Below, piece by piece: positions 25,675 through 35,045 of a DNA stretch of 64,000 nt. The position numbers were made by a program, and so were the translations under genes. The DNA is from Christiangramia sabulilitoris (GTDB taxonomy: Bacteria > Bacteroidota > Bacteroidia > Flavobacteriales > Flavobacteriaceae). Position 1 is the first letter of the stretch. Every line of letters begins with the position of its first letter. The stretch covers positions 434,001 through 498,000 of the forward strand of contig NZ_VHSF01000001.1 in the NCBI RefSeq assembly GCF_007050985.1. Direction: 5' to 3'. The notes under the pieces were generated by a model. The model searched no databases and was not told the DNA's origin. It saw nothing but the letters and a program-made list of their open reading frames with translations.

Positions 25675-27888
25675 ATGAGTAAAACGATCATTCTATCCAA
25701 CCGGTTACCCCTGCAAATTTCAATAGAAAATGATACCCTTGAGGTCACTCCAAGTGTTGGAGGCCTGGCAACAGGTTTAAAATCATTTCATAAGGACGGA
25801 GATAGTGTTTGGATAGGATGGCCCGGCTTAACTGAAGAAGAAATTCCGGAACATTTGAAAGAGGAGGTTCAGAAAAAGGCCCGGGAAGAAAATTGTGTCG
25901 CCGTTCATTTGAATTCAGCAGAAATAGACGGCTTTTATTATGGTTTCAGCAACAGGACCATCTGGCCATTATTTCACTATTTCATGGAATATACAGAGTC
26001 TGATGATGAACACTGGAAAACCTATAAAGAAGTAAATCAAAAATATGCCGATGAAGTACTTCAGCATTATGAAGATGGCGATGTGATTTGGGTGCATGAT
26101 TATCAATTATTATTGGTTCCCAATATGATCAGGGAACAGAAACCGGAGGCAGTGATCGGGTTTTTTAATCATATTCCTTTCCCATCCTACGAAGTTTTCA
26201 GGACATTGCCCTGGAGAGATGAAGTTCTTCAAGGTGTGCTGGGGGCAGATCTTATTGGTTTCCATACCTATGATTACGAACGTCATTTTTTAAGTTCTGT
26301 AAGTAGAATTCTAAGACACCAGGTAGATTTTAATGAAATTACCCTTCCAGACAGGATCGTAAAGGTGGATTCTTTCCCTATGGGAATAGATTACAAGAAA
26401 TTTGAGCAGGCTGCTTTAGATCATTTTGAAAGTACCAGCGCAGACCAATCTGAACTTCAAAGAAGACTGGACCATCACCTGGAAGCTACCCCAGATGCTA
26501 AAATGATCCTGAGCATAGACCGGCTGGATTATACCAAAGGTATTGCACACCGAATAAGGGCCTATGAATATTTTCTGGATAAGAACCCGGAATTTATTGA
26601 AAAGGTAAGACTGGTTATGCTGGCCGTTCCTTCACGATCTAATGTTCCCCAGTACCGGAGACTAAAAAGAGAGATCGATGAACTGGTGGGAAGGATCAAT
26701 GGAAAATTTTCTACGGTAAGCTGGACACCTATCTGGTATTTTTATAGATCCCTACCCTTTAACAACCTGATTGATCTCTATACCACCTGTGATATAGCCC
26801 TTCTAACGCCAATTCGCGACGGGATGAATTTAGTGGCCAAAGAATACATTGCTACCAGAACCAATCATACCGGTGTACTTATTTTAAGTGAAATGGCCGG
26901 GGCAGCCCATGAAATGAATGAAGCGCTGATTATTAACCCAAATAATTTTGAACAGATTTCCCAGGCCTTGAAAACCGCTTTTGAAATGCCCGAGGAAGAG
27001 CAGATTGAGCGAAATAAAATGCTTCAGAAAAGATTAAGAAGGTACAGCGTGGAAAAATGGGCGAATGACTTTATGAAATCGCTCAGGGCTACCAAGGAAA
27101 ACAGGGATTCCTTTAAATCTATTCGTATCACTCCAGAGATCTCTGAGGAGATCATGACTCAGTTTAGAAATGCCAAAAAAAGGATACTATTTATAGACTA
27201 TGACGGTACATTGGTAAATTTCGTCGATAAACCTGAGAATGCTAGACCAGATGATGAATTAAAAAATCTTATCAGGACGCTTAATTCCAGGGAAAATACC
27301 GATGTCATCCTGATTAGCGGTAGAGATAAAAATACTTTAGGCAGTTGGTGGAAAGATGTTCCCGTTGAACTTATCTCGGAACATGGAGTTTGGATGAGAC
27401 AGATAGATGGCGAATGGGAATTGTCTGAAAATGTGAAAAGTGAATGGATGGATGCGGTAAGGCCGGTTATCGAAAATTTCGTAGACAGAACCCCGGGAAC
27501 ATTCATTGAGGAAAAAAATTATTCCCTTGCCTGGCATTACCGTAAAGCAGATCCTGAATTAGGCGAAATAAGAGCCAATGAACTTAGCAATGTATTAAAA
27601 GAATTAATTTCCAACCGTGGGCTTAGTGTCCTTGAAGGAAACAAAGTGCTGGAGATCAAAAGCAGTGACGTAAATAAGGGTAAGGCATCCACCAAAAAAC
27701 TTATAGGTAATAACTACGATTTTATATTTGCTATTGGCGATGACTGGACAGATGAATATATGTTCCGGGAGCTGCCGGAAACTTCGCATACGGTTAAGGT
27801 AGGAATCAAAAAAACTTCTGCCAGATACTATGTTGAAGGCACGCCTAAAGTGAGAACATTGCTGGAAAAATTCCGGGATAATTTATAG
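25675..27888 (+). CDS. trehalose-6-phosphate synthase / trehalose-6-phosphate phosphatase fusion
   Basis: 737 residues. The N-terminal GT20 domain (1-470) makes trehalose-6-P from UDP- or ADP-glucose and glucose-6-P; WVHDYQLLLVP, FFNHIPFP, SIDRLDYTKGI and RDGMNLVAKEYIA are its sugar-nucleotide and phosphate-binding motifs. The C-terminal HAD phosphatase begins near 500 with FIDYDGTLV (nucleophile D508, acid D510) and has GDDWTDEYMF near 686 for Mg binding. Both halves look active, so trehalose is made in one polypeptide. It starts 95 bases from the divergent GH15 gene, forming a trehalose synthesis/turnover pair; with the MscS channels this fits osmotic adaptation. Confidence 0.95.
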   Translation: MSKTIILSNRLPLQISIENDTLEVTPSVGGLATGLKSFHKDGDSVWIGWPGLTEEEIPEHLKEEVQKKAREENCVAVHLNSAEIDGFYYGFSNRTIWPLFHYFMEYTESDDEHWKTYKEVNQKYADEVLQHYEDGDVIWVHDYQLLLVPNMIREQKPEAVIGFFNHIPFPSYEVFRTLPWRDEVLQGVLGADLIGFHTYDYERHFLSSVSRILRHQVDFNEITLPDRIVKVDSFPMGIDYKKFEQAALDHFESTSADQSELQRRLDHHLEATPDAKMILSIDRLDYTKGIAHRIRAYEYFLDKNPEFIEKVRLVMLAVPSRSNVPQYRRLKREIDELVGRINGKFSTVSWTPIWYFYRSLPFNNLIDLYTTCDIALLTPIRDGMNLVAKEYIATRTNHTGVLILSEMAGAAHEMNEALIINPNNFEQISQALKTAFEMPEEEQIERNKMLQKRLRRYSVEKWANDFMKSLRATKENRDSFKSIRITPEISEEIMTQFRNAKKRILFIDYDGTLVNFVDKPENARPDDELKNLIRTLNSRENTDVILISGRDKNTLGSWWKDVPVELISEHGVWMRQIDGEWELSENVKSEWMDAVRPVIENFVDRTPGTFIEEKNYSLAWHYRKADPELGEIRANELSNVLKELISNRGLSVLEGNKVLEIKSSDVNKGKASTKKLIGNNYDFIFAIGDDWTDEYMFRELPETSHTVKVGIKKTSARYYVEGTPKVRTLLEKFRDNL

Positions 27889-28026
27889 GCCGATTTTCTT
27901 GTTAAATTCTTTGGCAATTTCACTGAAAGTTTAATTATACATTAACGCATCTACTATGGCTTCATGCTGAATTCTGATTAATTTTATCCTATGAATTTAA
28001 ATCGAACCAATTTAAAACCAAATTCA

Positions 28027-28314
28027 ATGAAATCAGGAAATTTATTAGCAGGATTAGTATCAGGAGTGGCTGCAGGTGCAGTATTAGGTCTTTTATTTGC
28101 CCCTAAAAAAGGAAGAGATACGCGTAAGGCGATCACCGAAAAAGGAGATGAGTATATCAAGGGAGCAAACAGAAGTATCCATGACTTTACAGATTCTATT
28201 AATCATAAAGTAGAAGCTCTTAAAGCCAGAACAAAGGCAAACTTATCTGATTCTAAATCCAAAGAAAAAATTAATCAGGCTAAAGCTGAAATGCACGAAA
28301 TGAGAGCCAGTTAA
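28027..28314 (+). CDS. YtxH-domain protein
   Basis: 95 residues from the internal ATG that gives the usual family start (MKSGNLLAGLVSGVAAGAV); an ATG at 27991 would add 12 residues. A single glycine/alanine-rich hydrophobic helix (about 5-24) is followed by LLFAPKKGRDTRKAI, the YtxH signature, and a charged helical tail. YtxH proteins are small membrane-anchored stress-associated proteins of unclear function. It follows the trehalose gene in the same direction and ends at a strong terminator. Confidence 0.82.
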   Translation: MKSGNLLAGLVSGVAAGAVLGLLFAPKKGRDTRKAITEKGDEYIKGANRSIHDFTDSINHKVEALKARTKANLSDSKSKEKINQAKAEMHEMRAS

Positions 28315-28335
28315 TTAATAGAGTAATTGAATAAT

Positions 28336-28376
28336 GCAAAGCCCTGTGGTATCACCACGGGGCTTTGTTTTTTTTT
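28336..28376 (+). terminator. terminator after the YtxH gene
   Basis: CAAAGCCCTGTGGT / ATC / ACCACGGGGCTTTG with a T-run: 14 pairs including one T-G wobble. Confidence 0.93.
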
Positions 28377-28417
28377 ATTCTCAAACTTCTGTATTTTAGA
28401 AAAAAATTGATTGAAAA

Positions 28418-29770
28418 ATGATAAAATTATCCCCCAGATTTTTACTTGCCATGATCTCCATATTTGGAGTTAGCCTATCGACTAACGCGCAGGATACAGA
28501 TAAGAGATTATATGAAATTATTGACGATATCTCTGCAGATAGTATAGAGTATGATATAAGAAAACTAGCCGGTTTTGGCACCAGGAACACCTTTAGCGAT
28601 ACAGTTTCTGATACCAGGGGAATAGGTGCTGCCAGGAGATGGATCAAATCTGAATTCGAAAATATCTCTTCTAAATGTGACGATTGCCTGGAGGTTTTCT
28701 ATCAGAAAGATTATGTTACTCCAGAAGACGGAGATCGTATACCTAAAGAAGCCTGGGTCGTAAACGTTGTAGCTATACAGAAAGGTGCTAAATATCCCAA
28801 TCGCTATGTCATTATGAGTGGTGATATAGATTCCAGAGCCAGCAATACGATGGATTTTACCACAGATGCTCCCGGTGCAAATGATAACGCCAGTGGAATG
28901 GCCGGAACCATGGAAGCAGCGAGGGTCCTTTCTCAATATGAGTTTGACAGCAGTATTATTTATGTGGGCTTATCTGGTGAAGAACAAGGTCTTTTTGGTG
29001 GCAAAGGTCTGGCTGAATTTGCTAAAAAGAATAACTGGGATGTTATTGGCATCCTTAACAATGATATGATAGGTAATATTGAAGGTGTGGATGGAGTAAT
29101 AGATAACCGAAGTTTTAGAATTTTTTCTGAACCTGTTCCGCCGAATGAGACTGAACGGGAAAGAAGAATGAGAAGATTCTATGGTGGCGAAGTAGATGGA
29201 ATTTCCAGGCAACTGGCCCGTTACATTCATAATAACGTTAAAACCCATATGCCAGAAATGAATCCAATGATGATCTACCGTCTTGATAGATTTGGACGTG
29301 GCGGTCACCACAGGCCTTTTAATGACCTAGGTTTTGCCGGGGTCAGGATCATGGAAGCTCATGAAAATTATAACAGGCAGCATCAGGATATTCGCACCGA
29401 GAACGGGATAAATTATGGAGATGTGGTAGAAGGAGTGAATTTTGAGTATGCTAAAAAACTTACTGCGGTCAATGCGATCAACCTGGCCAGTCTTGCCTGG
29501 GCCCCTCCCGCCCCTTCTAAAGTAGAGATCGGGGGAATAGTTGAGCCAAGCACTAAACTAAGATGGGAGCCGGTTAAAGGTGATATAGCCGGCTATAAAA
29601 TATACTGGAGAGATACCACGGCACCGCAATGGCAGCATTCAAGGTTTGTTGGAAATGTTACAGAATTTACGTTGGAGGGAATTGTCATAGACAACTTCCT
29701 GTTTGGAGTAGCAGCGGTGGGTAAAAACGGGCATGAAAGCCTGGTGGTTTTCCCAAACGGAACTTTTTGA
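28418..29770 (+). CDS. M28-family zinc aminopeptidase, secreted
   Basis: 450 residues with a signal peptide cleaved near STNAQ/D (about 25). The peptidase domain shows NDNASG (D156), GEEQG (E188/E189), NNDMIG (D216) and HHRPFND (H298), the usual co-catalytic zinc ligands and base. The first ligand position is unusual: the normal HxD is D136-I-D138, so a His ligand is replaced by Asp. A C-terminal fibronectin-like beta domain occupies about 365-450. Expected role is trimming peptides outside the cytoplasm. The next gene starts 17 bases after this stop, so the two are probably co-transcribed. Confidence 0.88.
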   Translation: MIKLSPRFLLAMISIFGVSLSTNAQDTDKRLYEIIDDISADSIEYDIRKLAGFGTRNTFSDTVSDTRGIGAARRWIKSEFENISSKCDDCLEVFYQKDYVTPEDGDRIPKEAWVVNVVAIQKGAKYPNRYVIMSGDIDSRASNTMDFTTDAPGANDNASGMAGTMEAARVLSQYEFDSSIIYVGLSGEEQGLFGGKGLAEFAKKNNWDVIGILNNDMIGNIEGVDGVIDNRSFRIFSEPVPPNETERERRMRRFYGGEVDGISRQLARYIHNNVKTHMPEMNPMMIYRLDRFGRGGHHRPFNDLGFAGVRIMEAHENYNRQHQDIRTENGINYGDVVEGVNFEYAKKLTAVNAINLASLAWAPPAPSKVEIGGIVEPSTKLRWEPVKGDIAGYKIYWRDTTAPQWQHSRFVGNVTEFTLEGIVIDNFLFGVAAVGKNGHESLVVFPNGTF

Positions 29771-29787
29771 TAATTAATAATGATTAT

Positions 29788-30630
29788 ATGAAACGATTAA
29801 GTATAAATTTTCTTCTGGCTTTAAGCCTTGTGAGTGGTATTTCCTGTAAAAATTCTGAAAGATCCTCAGGGGAAAATTCTTCAGATACTGGTGTGACCAC
29901 CTCAGATTCAGCTGAACTATCACATTCATCACGGCACCACGAATGGGTTACCTTATCACATGACGACCGGGAGTTTGATGCTTTTGTGGCCTACCCTGAA
30001 ACTTCTGAAAAGGCAAAACCTGTAATCGTTATTCATGAAAACCGTGGGCTTAATGACTGGGCTCGCTTATTTGCAGATAAACTGGCAGAAAAAGGATTTT
30101 TAGTGATCGCTCCAGACCTTATCTCTAATACGGTAGAAGGGAAAAGGCGGACTACAGATTTTGATAATTCTGATGCCGCTCGCTCTGCGATCTATGATCT
30201 TGACAAAGATCAGGTAACCGCAGACTTAAACGCTGCTTATGAATATATAAGCAAGGATCCGGCTTCTACCGGTAAGGTTGCGGTAGTTGGATTTTGCTGG
30301 GGAGGATCCCAAACTTTCCGGTATGCAACAAGTAATCCAGATATCACCTCAGCTCATGTGTTCTATGGAACTGCGCCCACAGGGCCGGAATTGATTTCGA
30401 AGATCAGCGCACCTGTGTATGGCTATTATGGAGGGAACGACAATCGTGTTAATTCTACTTTAGAAGAAACTGAAGAATTGATGGAAGCTGCCAGGAAAAA
30501 ATTTGAATATGTAATTTATGAGGATGCTGGTCATGCATTCATGAGAAGCGGACATATGGAAGATGCGCTGCCGGCAAATAGAAAGGCCCATAATGAAGCT
30601 TGGGAAAGATTGCTTAAGCTTTTGGAATAA
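29788..30630 (+). CDS. dienelactone hydrolase-family lipoprotein
   Basis: 280 residues from ATG at 29788, giving a clean lipoprotein signal with lipobox SGISC; a TTG 21 bases upstream is less likely. The mature protein has the DLH alpha/beta-hydrolase fold: ENRGLNDWARLFAD, then GFCWGGSQTF with the cysteine nucleophile typical of dienelactone hydrolases, GYYGGNDNRV with the Asp, and EDAGHAFM with the His. An anchored envelope location is unusual for aromatic-lactone metabolism, so the natural substrate is probably another ester. It follows the M28 peptidase gene. Confidence 0.85.
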   Translation: MKRLSINFLLALSLVSGISCKNSERSSGENSSDTGVTTSDSAELSHSSRHHEWVTLSHDDREFDAFVAYPETSEKAKPVIVIHENRGLNDWARLFADKLAEKGFLVIAPDLISNTVEGKRRTTDFDNSDAARSAIYDLDKDQVTADLNAAYEYISKDPASTGKVAVVGFCWGGSQTFRYATSNPDITSAHVFYGTAPTGPELISKISAPVYGYYGGNDNRVNSTLEETEELMEAARKKFEYVIYEDAGHAFMRSGHMEDALPANRKAHNEAWERLLKLLE

Positions 30631-30650
30631 TTTTTATTAGCATAGATCTA

Positions 30651-30681
30651 ACAGCCGGATTTTCAATATCCGGCTTTTTTC
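30651..30681 (+). terminator. terminator after the hydrolase gene
   Basis: AGCCGGAT / TTTCAAT / ATCCGGCT followed by T6. Confidence 0.9.
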
Positions 30682-30794
30682 ATTTTAACCCCTGGCCTAT
30701 TACTCGTAAAATTCTATTTAACAATACTTTACACCAATTTTAAATAAAATTAGGAGATAGCCTCTTTACATTAGATAGACTAAAAAATAACGTC

Positions 30795-30998
30795 ATGGCC
30801 GATATTAGAATTGAAAAGAAGAAGCCTGTCTGGCCCTGGTTATTCCTCATCATCATCCTGGCAATACTGGTATTTCTATATTTCTACGGAAGCATGAGTA
30901 CGGAAGAAAACGATGAAATAGAAAATATAGATTATAAGGAAACCACTTCTCAGACTTCTGCATCAAATTCAACTGGAATTTCTTCTATCAACATTTAA
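30795..30998 (+). CDS. small single-pass membrane protein of unknown function
   Basis: 67 residues. A basic N-terminus (RIEKKKPVWPW) leads into one transmembrane helix (about 13-30). An acidic, Ser/Thr-rich tail (about 35-67) follows, presumably outside the cytoplasm by the positive-inside rule. No known domain. It is 10 bases before the PRC-barrel gene, so co-transcription and a joint envelope role are likely. Confidence 0.7.
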   Translation: MADIRIEKKKPVWPWLFLIIILAILVFLYFYGSMSTEENDEIENIDYKETTSQTSASNSTGISSINI

Positions 30999-31008
30999 AT
31001 CTTGAAAT

Positions 31009-31632
31009 ATGAGCACCGGGGATAAGTATTTATATTACCTGTCAGAATTAAAGGATTATAAGGTAAATCGCAAAGACCCCGATATTCGCGGGTGGAAAGT
31101 AAAAGACCTGGACAATCGTATAATTGGAAAGGTCGACGATTTTTTGGTGAATATGGAATCAGGTAAAGTCGTGTATATTGATGTGGAAGTAGAAAAGAGT
31201 ATAATAAACATGAAACACGATCCTTACGCCCAATCCCAACATACAGAATTCAGTGAGTTTATTAATAAAGAAGGTGAAAATCATATTATCATTCCTATTA
31301 ATTTAATAGATATAAACACTGAGAACAAACATGTAGTCACCCAGACTATTAATTATGAAACCTTCGCTGAAACAAAACGCTATAAATCTGGCACCACAAT
31401 CAGCAAAGAATATGAACAACAAGTACTAAGTTCTTATAAATCCAACCAGGATCAGGATCCAGATAAACATGATCCTGAAGAAGTTGAAAGAACAAGATCT
31501 GCTTACACTCATGAGGATATAACAGCAGAGGACAATGCCCTGGGAATTAATCAACCGCCTACCGCAAGTAGATCTGGCAATTTAAGGCCTGAAAAAACGC
31601 TTGATGAAGATAGTGAGTGGAAACACGAATAA
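31009..31632 (+). CDS. PRC-barrel domain protein
   Basis: 207 residues, no signal peptide. The PRC-barrel is seen in the N-terminal half: DIRGWKVKDLDNRIIGKVDDFLVN, then GKVVYIDVEVEKS (about 25-68), with IIPINLIDI closing the fold near 105. The C-terminal third (from about 140) is polar, Asp/Glu/Ser/Thr-rich and probably disordered. PRC-barrels occur in photosynthetic reaction centre H subunits and RimM, but stand-alone ones in Bacteroidota have no firm role. Forms a two-gene unit with the upstream membrane protein. Confidence 0.82.
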   Translation: MSTGDKYLYYLSELKDYKVNRKDPDIRGWKVKDLDNRIIGKVDDFLVNMESGKVVYIDVEVEKSIINMKHDPYAQSQHTEFSEFINKEGENHIIIPINLIDINTENKHVVTQTINYETFAETKRYKSGTTISKEYEQQVLSSYKSNQDQDPDKHDPEEVERTRSAYTHEDITAEDNALGINQPPTASRSGNLRPEKTLDEDSEWKHE

Positions 31633-31666
31633 GGACGAAATTCAAATTTCAGAAATAAGTATTTAG

Positions 31667-31698
31667 CAATGGAAAACAATTTATGTTTTCCATTTTTG
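31667..31698 (+). terminator. terminator after the PRC-barrel gene
   Basis: AATGGAAAACA / ATTTA / TGTTTTCCATT, an 11-pair stem followed by T's. Confidence 0.82.
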
Positions 31699-31736
31699 CG
31701 TTTAAAGTGAGTAGAGTTGTTTTTGGTTGAAAATTG

Positions 31737-31744
31737 TATCTTCG
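31737..31744 (+). promoter_or_regulatory. near-consensus -7 box TATCTTCG
   Basis: One mismatch from TAnnTTTG, 30 bases before the preferred ATG at 31775 of the BNR-repeat gene. A TTTTTGG stretch lies upstream at a reasonable distance for the -33 element. Confidence 0.45.
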
Positions 31745-31774
31745 ACTTTCTTTTAACCTATTATGCTCACCTAT

Positions 31775-34700
31775 ATGAGAAAAATTTATTTCCTCCTTAC
31801 CATTTTTATGTTTACCTCCCTTATACAGGGACAAACTGTAAACCCATCATTATTTAAAAGTAAAACTCCAAGAAATATAGGACCTGCCGGAATGAGCGGG
31901 CGCGTAACTTCTATAGATGTAGTAACCAGCAATCCTGATATTATGTATGCCGGAACTGCCTCAGGAGGTTTATGGAAATCTACCAGTGGCGGGGTAAAGT
32001 GGGCACCGGTATTTACAGACCAGGTAACCGCTTCTATTGGAGCCGTGGCAATTCAGCAATCCAACCCTTCAGTTGTGTGGGTGGGGACAGGAGAAGGAAA
32101 CCCTCGCAATAGTCTAAATGGTGGTTATGGGATTTATAAATCTCTTGACGCGGGCAGAACCTGGACCAGTATGGGACTGGAAGAGACCCGTCATATTCAC
32201 CGTGTGATCATCCACCCTTCTAATCCAGATATAGTTTATGCGGCTGCTATTGGATCACCATGGGGTGCACATGAAGAGCGCGGCGTCTATAAAACAACCA
32301 ATGGTGGTAAAAGCTGGGAAAAAATATTATATGCCAACAAATTAACCGGAGCAGCAGATCTGGTCATGGATCCTAATAATCCTAATAAACTCATTGCTGC
32401 TTTATGGGAGCACAAAAGAGACCCATGGTTCTTTCGTTCTGGTGGAAAAGGTTCAGGATTATTCATCACCCATGATGGCGGCGAAACCTGGGAAGAAAAA
32501 ACTTCAGTAGATGGTTTGCCAGATGGCGAACTTGGACGTATAGGTCTGGGTATCGCACCAAGCGACTCCAATATAATTTATGCCCTCATAGAATCAGAAA
32601 AAAATGCCCTCTATAAATCACAGGACGGAGGCTTTTCCTGGAAAATGATCAACGATAAAGATGAGATTGGGAACAGGCCATTTTATTACAGCGATATATT
32701 TGTGGATCCACAGAATGCAAACAGGCTTTATTCTGTTTTTACCTATGTAAATGTTTCAGAAGATGGAGGCAAAAGTTTTGAGTCCCTTATGCCCGCATAT
32801 GGGGTAGATAATGGAGTTCATCCAGACCATCATTCATGGTGGATCCACCCTGAAGACGGAAGCTTTATGATGGATGGGAACGATGGAGGTTTAAATATTA
32901 CCCGCGATGGTGGTAAAACCTGGAGATTCGTGACTAACCTGCCTGTCGCCCAGTTTTATCATATAGCGGTAGACAATGAATATCCTTATAATGTTTACGG
33001 GGGTATGCAGGATAACGGAAGCTGGAGAGGACCGGCATATGTATGGAAATCTCAGGGAATAAGAAATTCATACTGGCAGGAGATCTCTTTTGGTGACGGC
33101 TTTGATGTGGTTCCAGATAAAGATGACAGCCGCTATGGCTGGAGCATGAGCCAGCAGGGGTATGTGAGTCGTTATGATCACCTCACCGGAAATAATTATA
33201 CAGTTAAACCTACCCATCCAGATCCAGAAGTAGAATTAAGATTTAACTGGAATTCAGCAATAAACATTGATCCGTTTGATAATAACACCCTTTATTTTGG
33301 AAGTCAGTTTGTTCATAAAAGCAATGATAAGGGACTAACCTGGAAAGTGATCTCTCCAGACCTTACTACAAATGATCCTGAAAAACAAAAGCAGGAAGAT
33401 AGTGGCGGGCTTACTATAGACGCTACCGGCGCCGAGAATTATACCACCATACTGGTAATTGAGCCTTCACCCTTGGAAAAAGATATGTTATGGGTTGGTA
33501 CCGATGATGGAAAGGTTCATTATACGACAGATGGGGGTAAAAACTGGAAAGATGTATCTGCCAATTTACCCGAACTGCCCGAAGGCAGCTGGATAGTTCA
33601 GATAAAAGCTTCAAATAAGAACAAAGGAGAAGCGCTACTTGTAGCTAATGATTACAGAAGGTATAATTATGAACCTTATGCCTATAGAACCAGGAATTAT
33701 GGTAAAAGCTGGACCCGTATCGTTGAAAAGAACGATACAGAAAGTTATGCCTTAAGTATTGTCGAAGATCATGAAGAAAGGAATCTTATGTTTCTGGGTA
33801 CAGATGATGGTCTATATATTTCCTTCAATGCCGGGAATGACTGGCAAAAATATACCAATGGGTTTCCGACGGTTTCAGTAAAAGATATGGTTATCCATCC
33901 GCGCGAAAATGACCTGGTGCTTGGAACTTTTGGCAGGTCTGCCTGGATACTGGATGATATTAAACCATTTAGAGCCATCGCAAAAAATCCTGATTTACTT
34001 GAAAGTAAAGTTGCCCTTTTTGAGCCACCGGTGGCATATCATTCCGCCTACCAGCAACCTACCGGAAGCAGGTTTGGAGCAGATGCCACTTACCATGGTG
34101 AAAATCGCGCCGGTGGTGGAAGGATCACCTATTACGTTCAGGTACCGGAAAAGTCAAAAGATGAAAGTTCTAAAAAATCGAAAGAAAAAGAAGGATCTGA
34201 ATCAGACTCAGCTGAGGTATCTGAAGTAAAATGGGATTCACTGGTGCTTAATATATACGATGGAGAACGGCTTATCAGGACCTTAAAAGAAAAGGCACCA
34301 GATACTACCGGAATTTATACTTTAACCTGGAGGTTAAAAGAAAAGGGAGTTTCGTGGCCATCCAGAGAGATAAAGGAGCCAAAAAGTGAACCTTCAGGAG
34401 TTGATGTAAAACCCGGAACTTATAAACTGGTCTTAAATTATGGAGATCAGACTTCTGAAGGGACCATCAAGGTAGAATCAGATCCTAGGCTGGAAGTTTC
34501 TCCCGCTAATATCGAGGAAGTCTATTCCAGCCTTAAAGAGCTTGAAAATATGACCAGTACTGCTTCACTGGCGGTTAAACAATTAGTTGAAAGTAAGAAT
34601 ATAGCCAAAGACTATTTAGATGAGTTAAGCGCTCAGAAGAATGGAGAAAAAGAATTTAAGGTTGAAATTAAGGAAAGTAAAAATGTGATCGAAGAAATAG

Positions 34701-34996
34701 AAGGGCTAATCGCATTGTATTTAGGAAAAAAAGATGAAAGACAGGGTATAGTAAGAAACAGGGAACTCACCGTCGTTGAAAGGATTGGGCAGGCACAAAG
34801 TTATGTAAGCAGCAGGCAAAGTGGACTTACAGAAACCGAGAACACGTTGATCAAACACGCCCGGAATGATCTGGAAGAAGCCCTGGTTAAAACTAACAAG
34901 TTTTTCGCTGAAAACTGGTCTACTTACCGAAACAGGATGGAAAGCATAGATCTACCGGTATTTAAGGAGGTTAATACTTTTGATTTGGGGAATTGA
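31775..34996 (+). CDS. large secreted BNR/sortilin (VPS10)-like beta-propeller protein
   Basis: 1073 residues from ATG at 31775, which yields a standard signal peptide cleaved near IQG/Q; ATG at 31763 adds four residues. Residues about 25-740 are a propeller region with at least seven Asp-box motifs (for example STSGGVKW, SLDAGRTW, TTNGGKSW, THDGGETW, TRDGGKTW, TTDGGKNW, NAGNDW), as in sortilin/VPS10 and xyloglucanase GH74-like proteins. After about 800 comes a charged linker (KDESSKKSKEKEGSES), a beta domain (YDGERLIRTLKEKAPDTTGIYTL) and a C-terminal helical region. Proteins of this build are abundant in marine Bacteroidota; glycosidase activity cannot be claimed. Confidence 0.87.
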   Translation: MRKIYFLLTIFMFTSLIQGQTVNPSLFKSKTPRNIGPAGMSGRVTSIDVVTSNPDIMYAGTASGGLWKSTSGGVKWAPVFTDQVTASIGAVAIQQSNPSVVWVGTGEGNPRNSLNGGYGIYKSLDAGRTWTSMGLEETRHIHRVIIHPSNPDIVYAAAIGSPWGAHEERGVYKTTNGGKSWEKILYANKLTGAADLVMDPNNPNKLIAALWEHKRDPWFFRSGGKGSGLFITHDGGETWEEKTSVDGLPDGELGRIGLGIAPSDSNIIYALIESEKNALYKSQDGGFSWKMINDKDEIGNRPFYYSDIFVDPQNANRLYSVFTYVNVSEDGGKSFESLMPAYGVDNGVHPDHHSWWIHPEDGSFMMDGNDGGLNITRDGGKTWRFVTNLPVAQFYHIAVDNEYPYNVYGGMQDNGSWRGPAYVWKSQGIRNSYWQEISFGDGFDVVPDKDDSRYGWSMSQQGYVSRYDHLTGNNYTVKPTHPDPEVELRFNWNSAINIDPFDNNTLYFGSQFVHKSNDKGLTWKVISPDLTTNDPEKQKQEDSGGLTIDATGAENYTTILVIEPSPLEKDMLWVGTDDGKVHYTTDGGKNWKDVSANLPELPEGSWIVQIKASNKNKGEALLVANDYRRYNYEPYAYRTRNYGKSWTRIVEKNDTESYALSIVEDHEERNLMFLGTDDGLYISFNAGNDWQKYTNGFPTVSVKDMVIHPRENDLVLGTFGRSAWILDDIKPFRAIAKNPDLLESKVALFEPPVAYHSAYQQPTGSRFGADATYHGENRAGGGRITYYVQVPEKSKDESSKKSKEKEGSESDSAEVSEVKWDSLVLNIYDGERLIRTLKEKAPDTTGIYTLTWRLKEKGVSWPSREIKEPKSEPSGVDVKPGTYKLVLNYGDQTSEGTIKVESDPRLEVSPANIEEVYSSLKELENMTSTASLAVKQLVESKNIAKDYLDELSAQKNGEKEFKVEIKESKNVIEEIEGLIALYLGKKDERQGIVRNRELTVVERIGQAQSYVSSRQSGLTETENTLIKHARNDLEEALVKTNKFFAENWSTYRNRMESIDLPVFKEVNTFDLGN

Positions 34997-35015
34997 TTTC
35001 CTCTTCCAGAAAATT

Positions 35016-35045
35016 AAAGCCCTGCTTCGTTGCAGGGCTTTTTTT
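35016..35045. terminator. bidirectional terminator between convergent genes
   Basis: AAAGCCCTGC / TTCGT / TGCAGGGCTTT followed by T's. It overlaps the stop codon of the leftward App1 gene. Confidence 0.92.
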
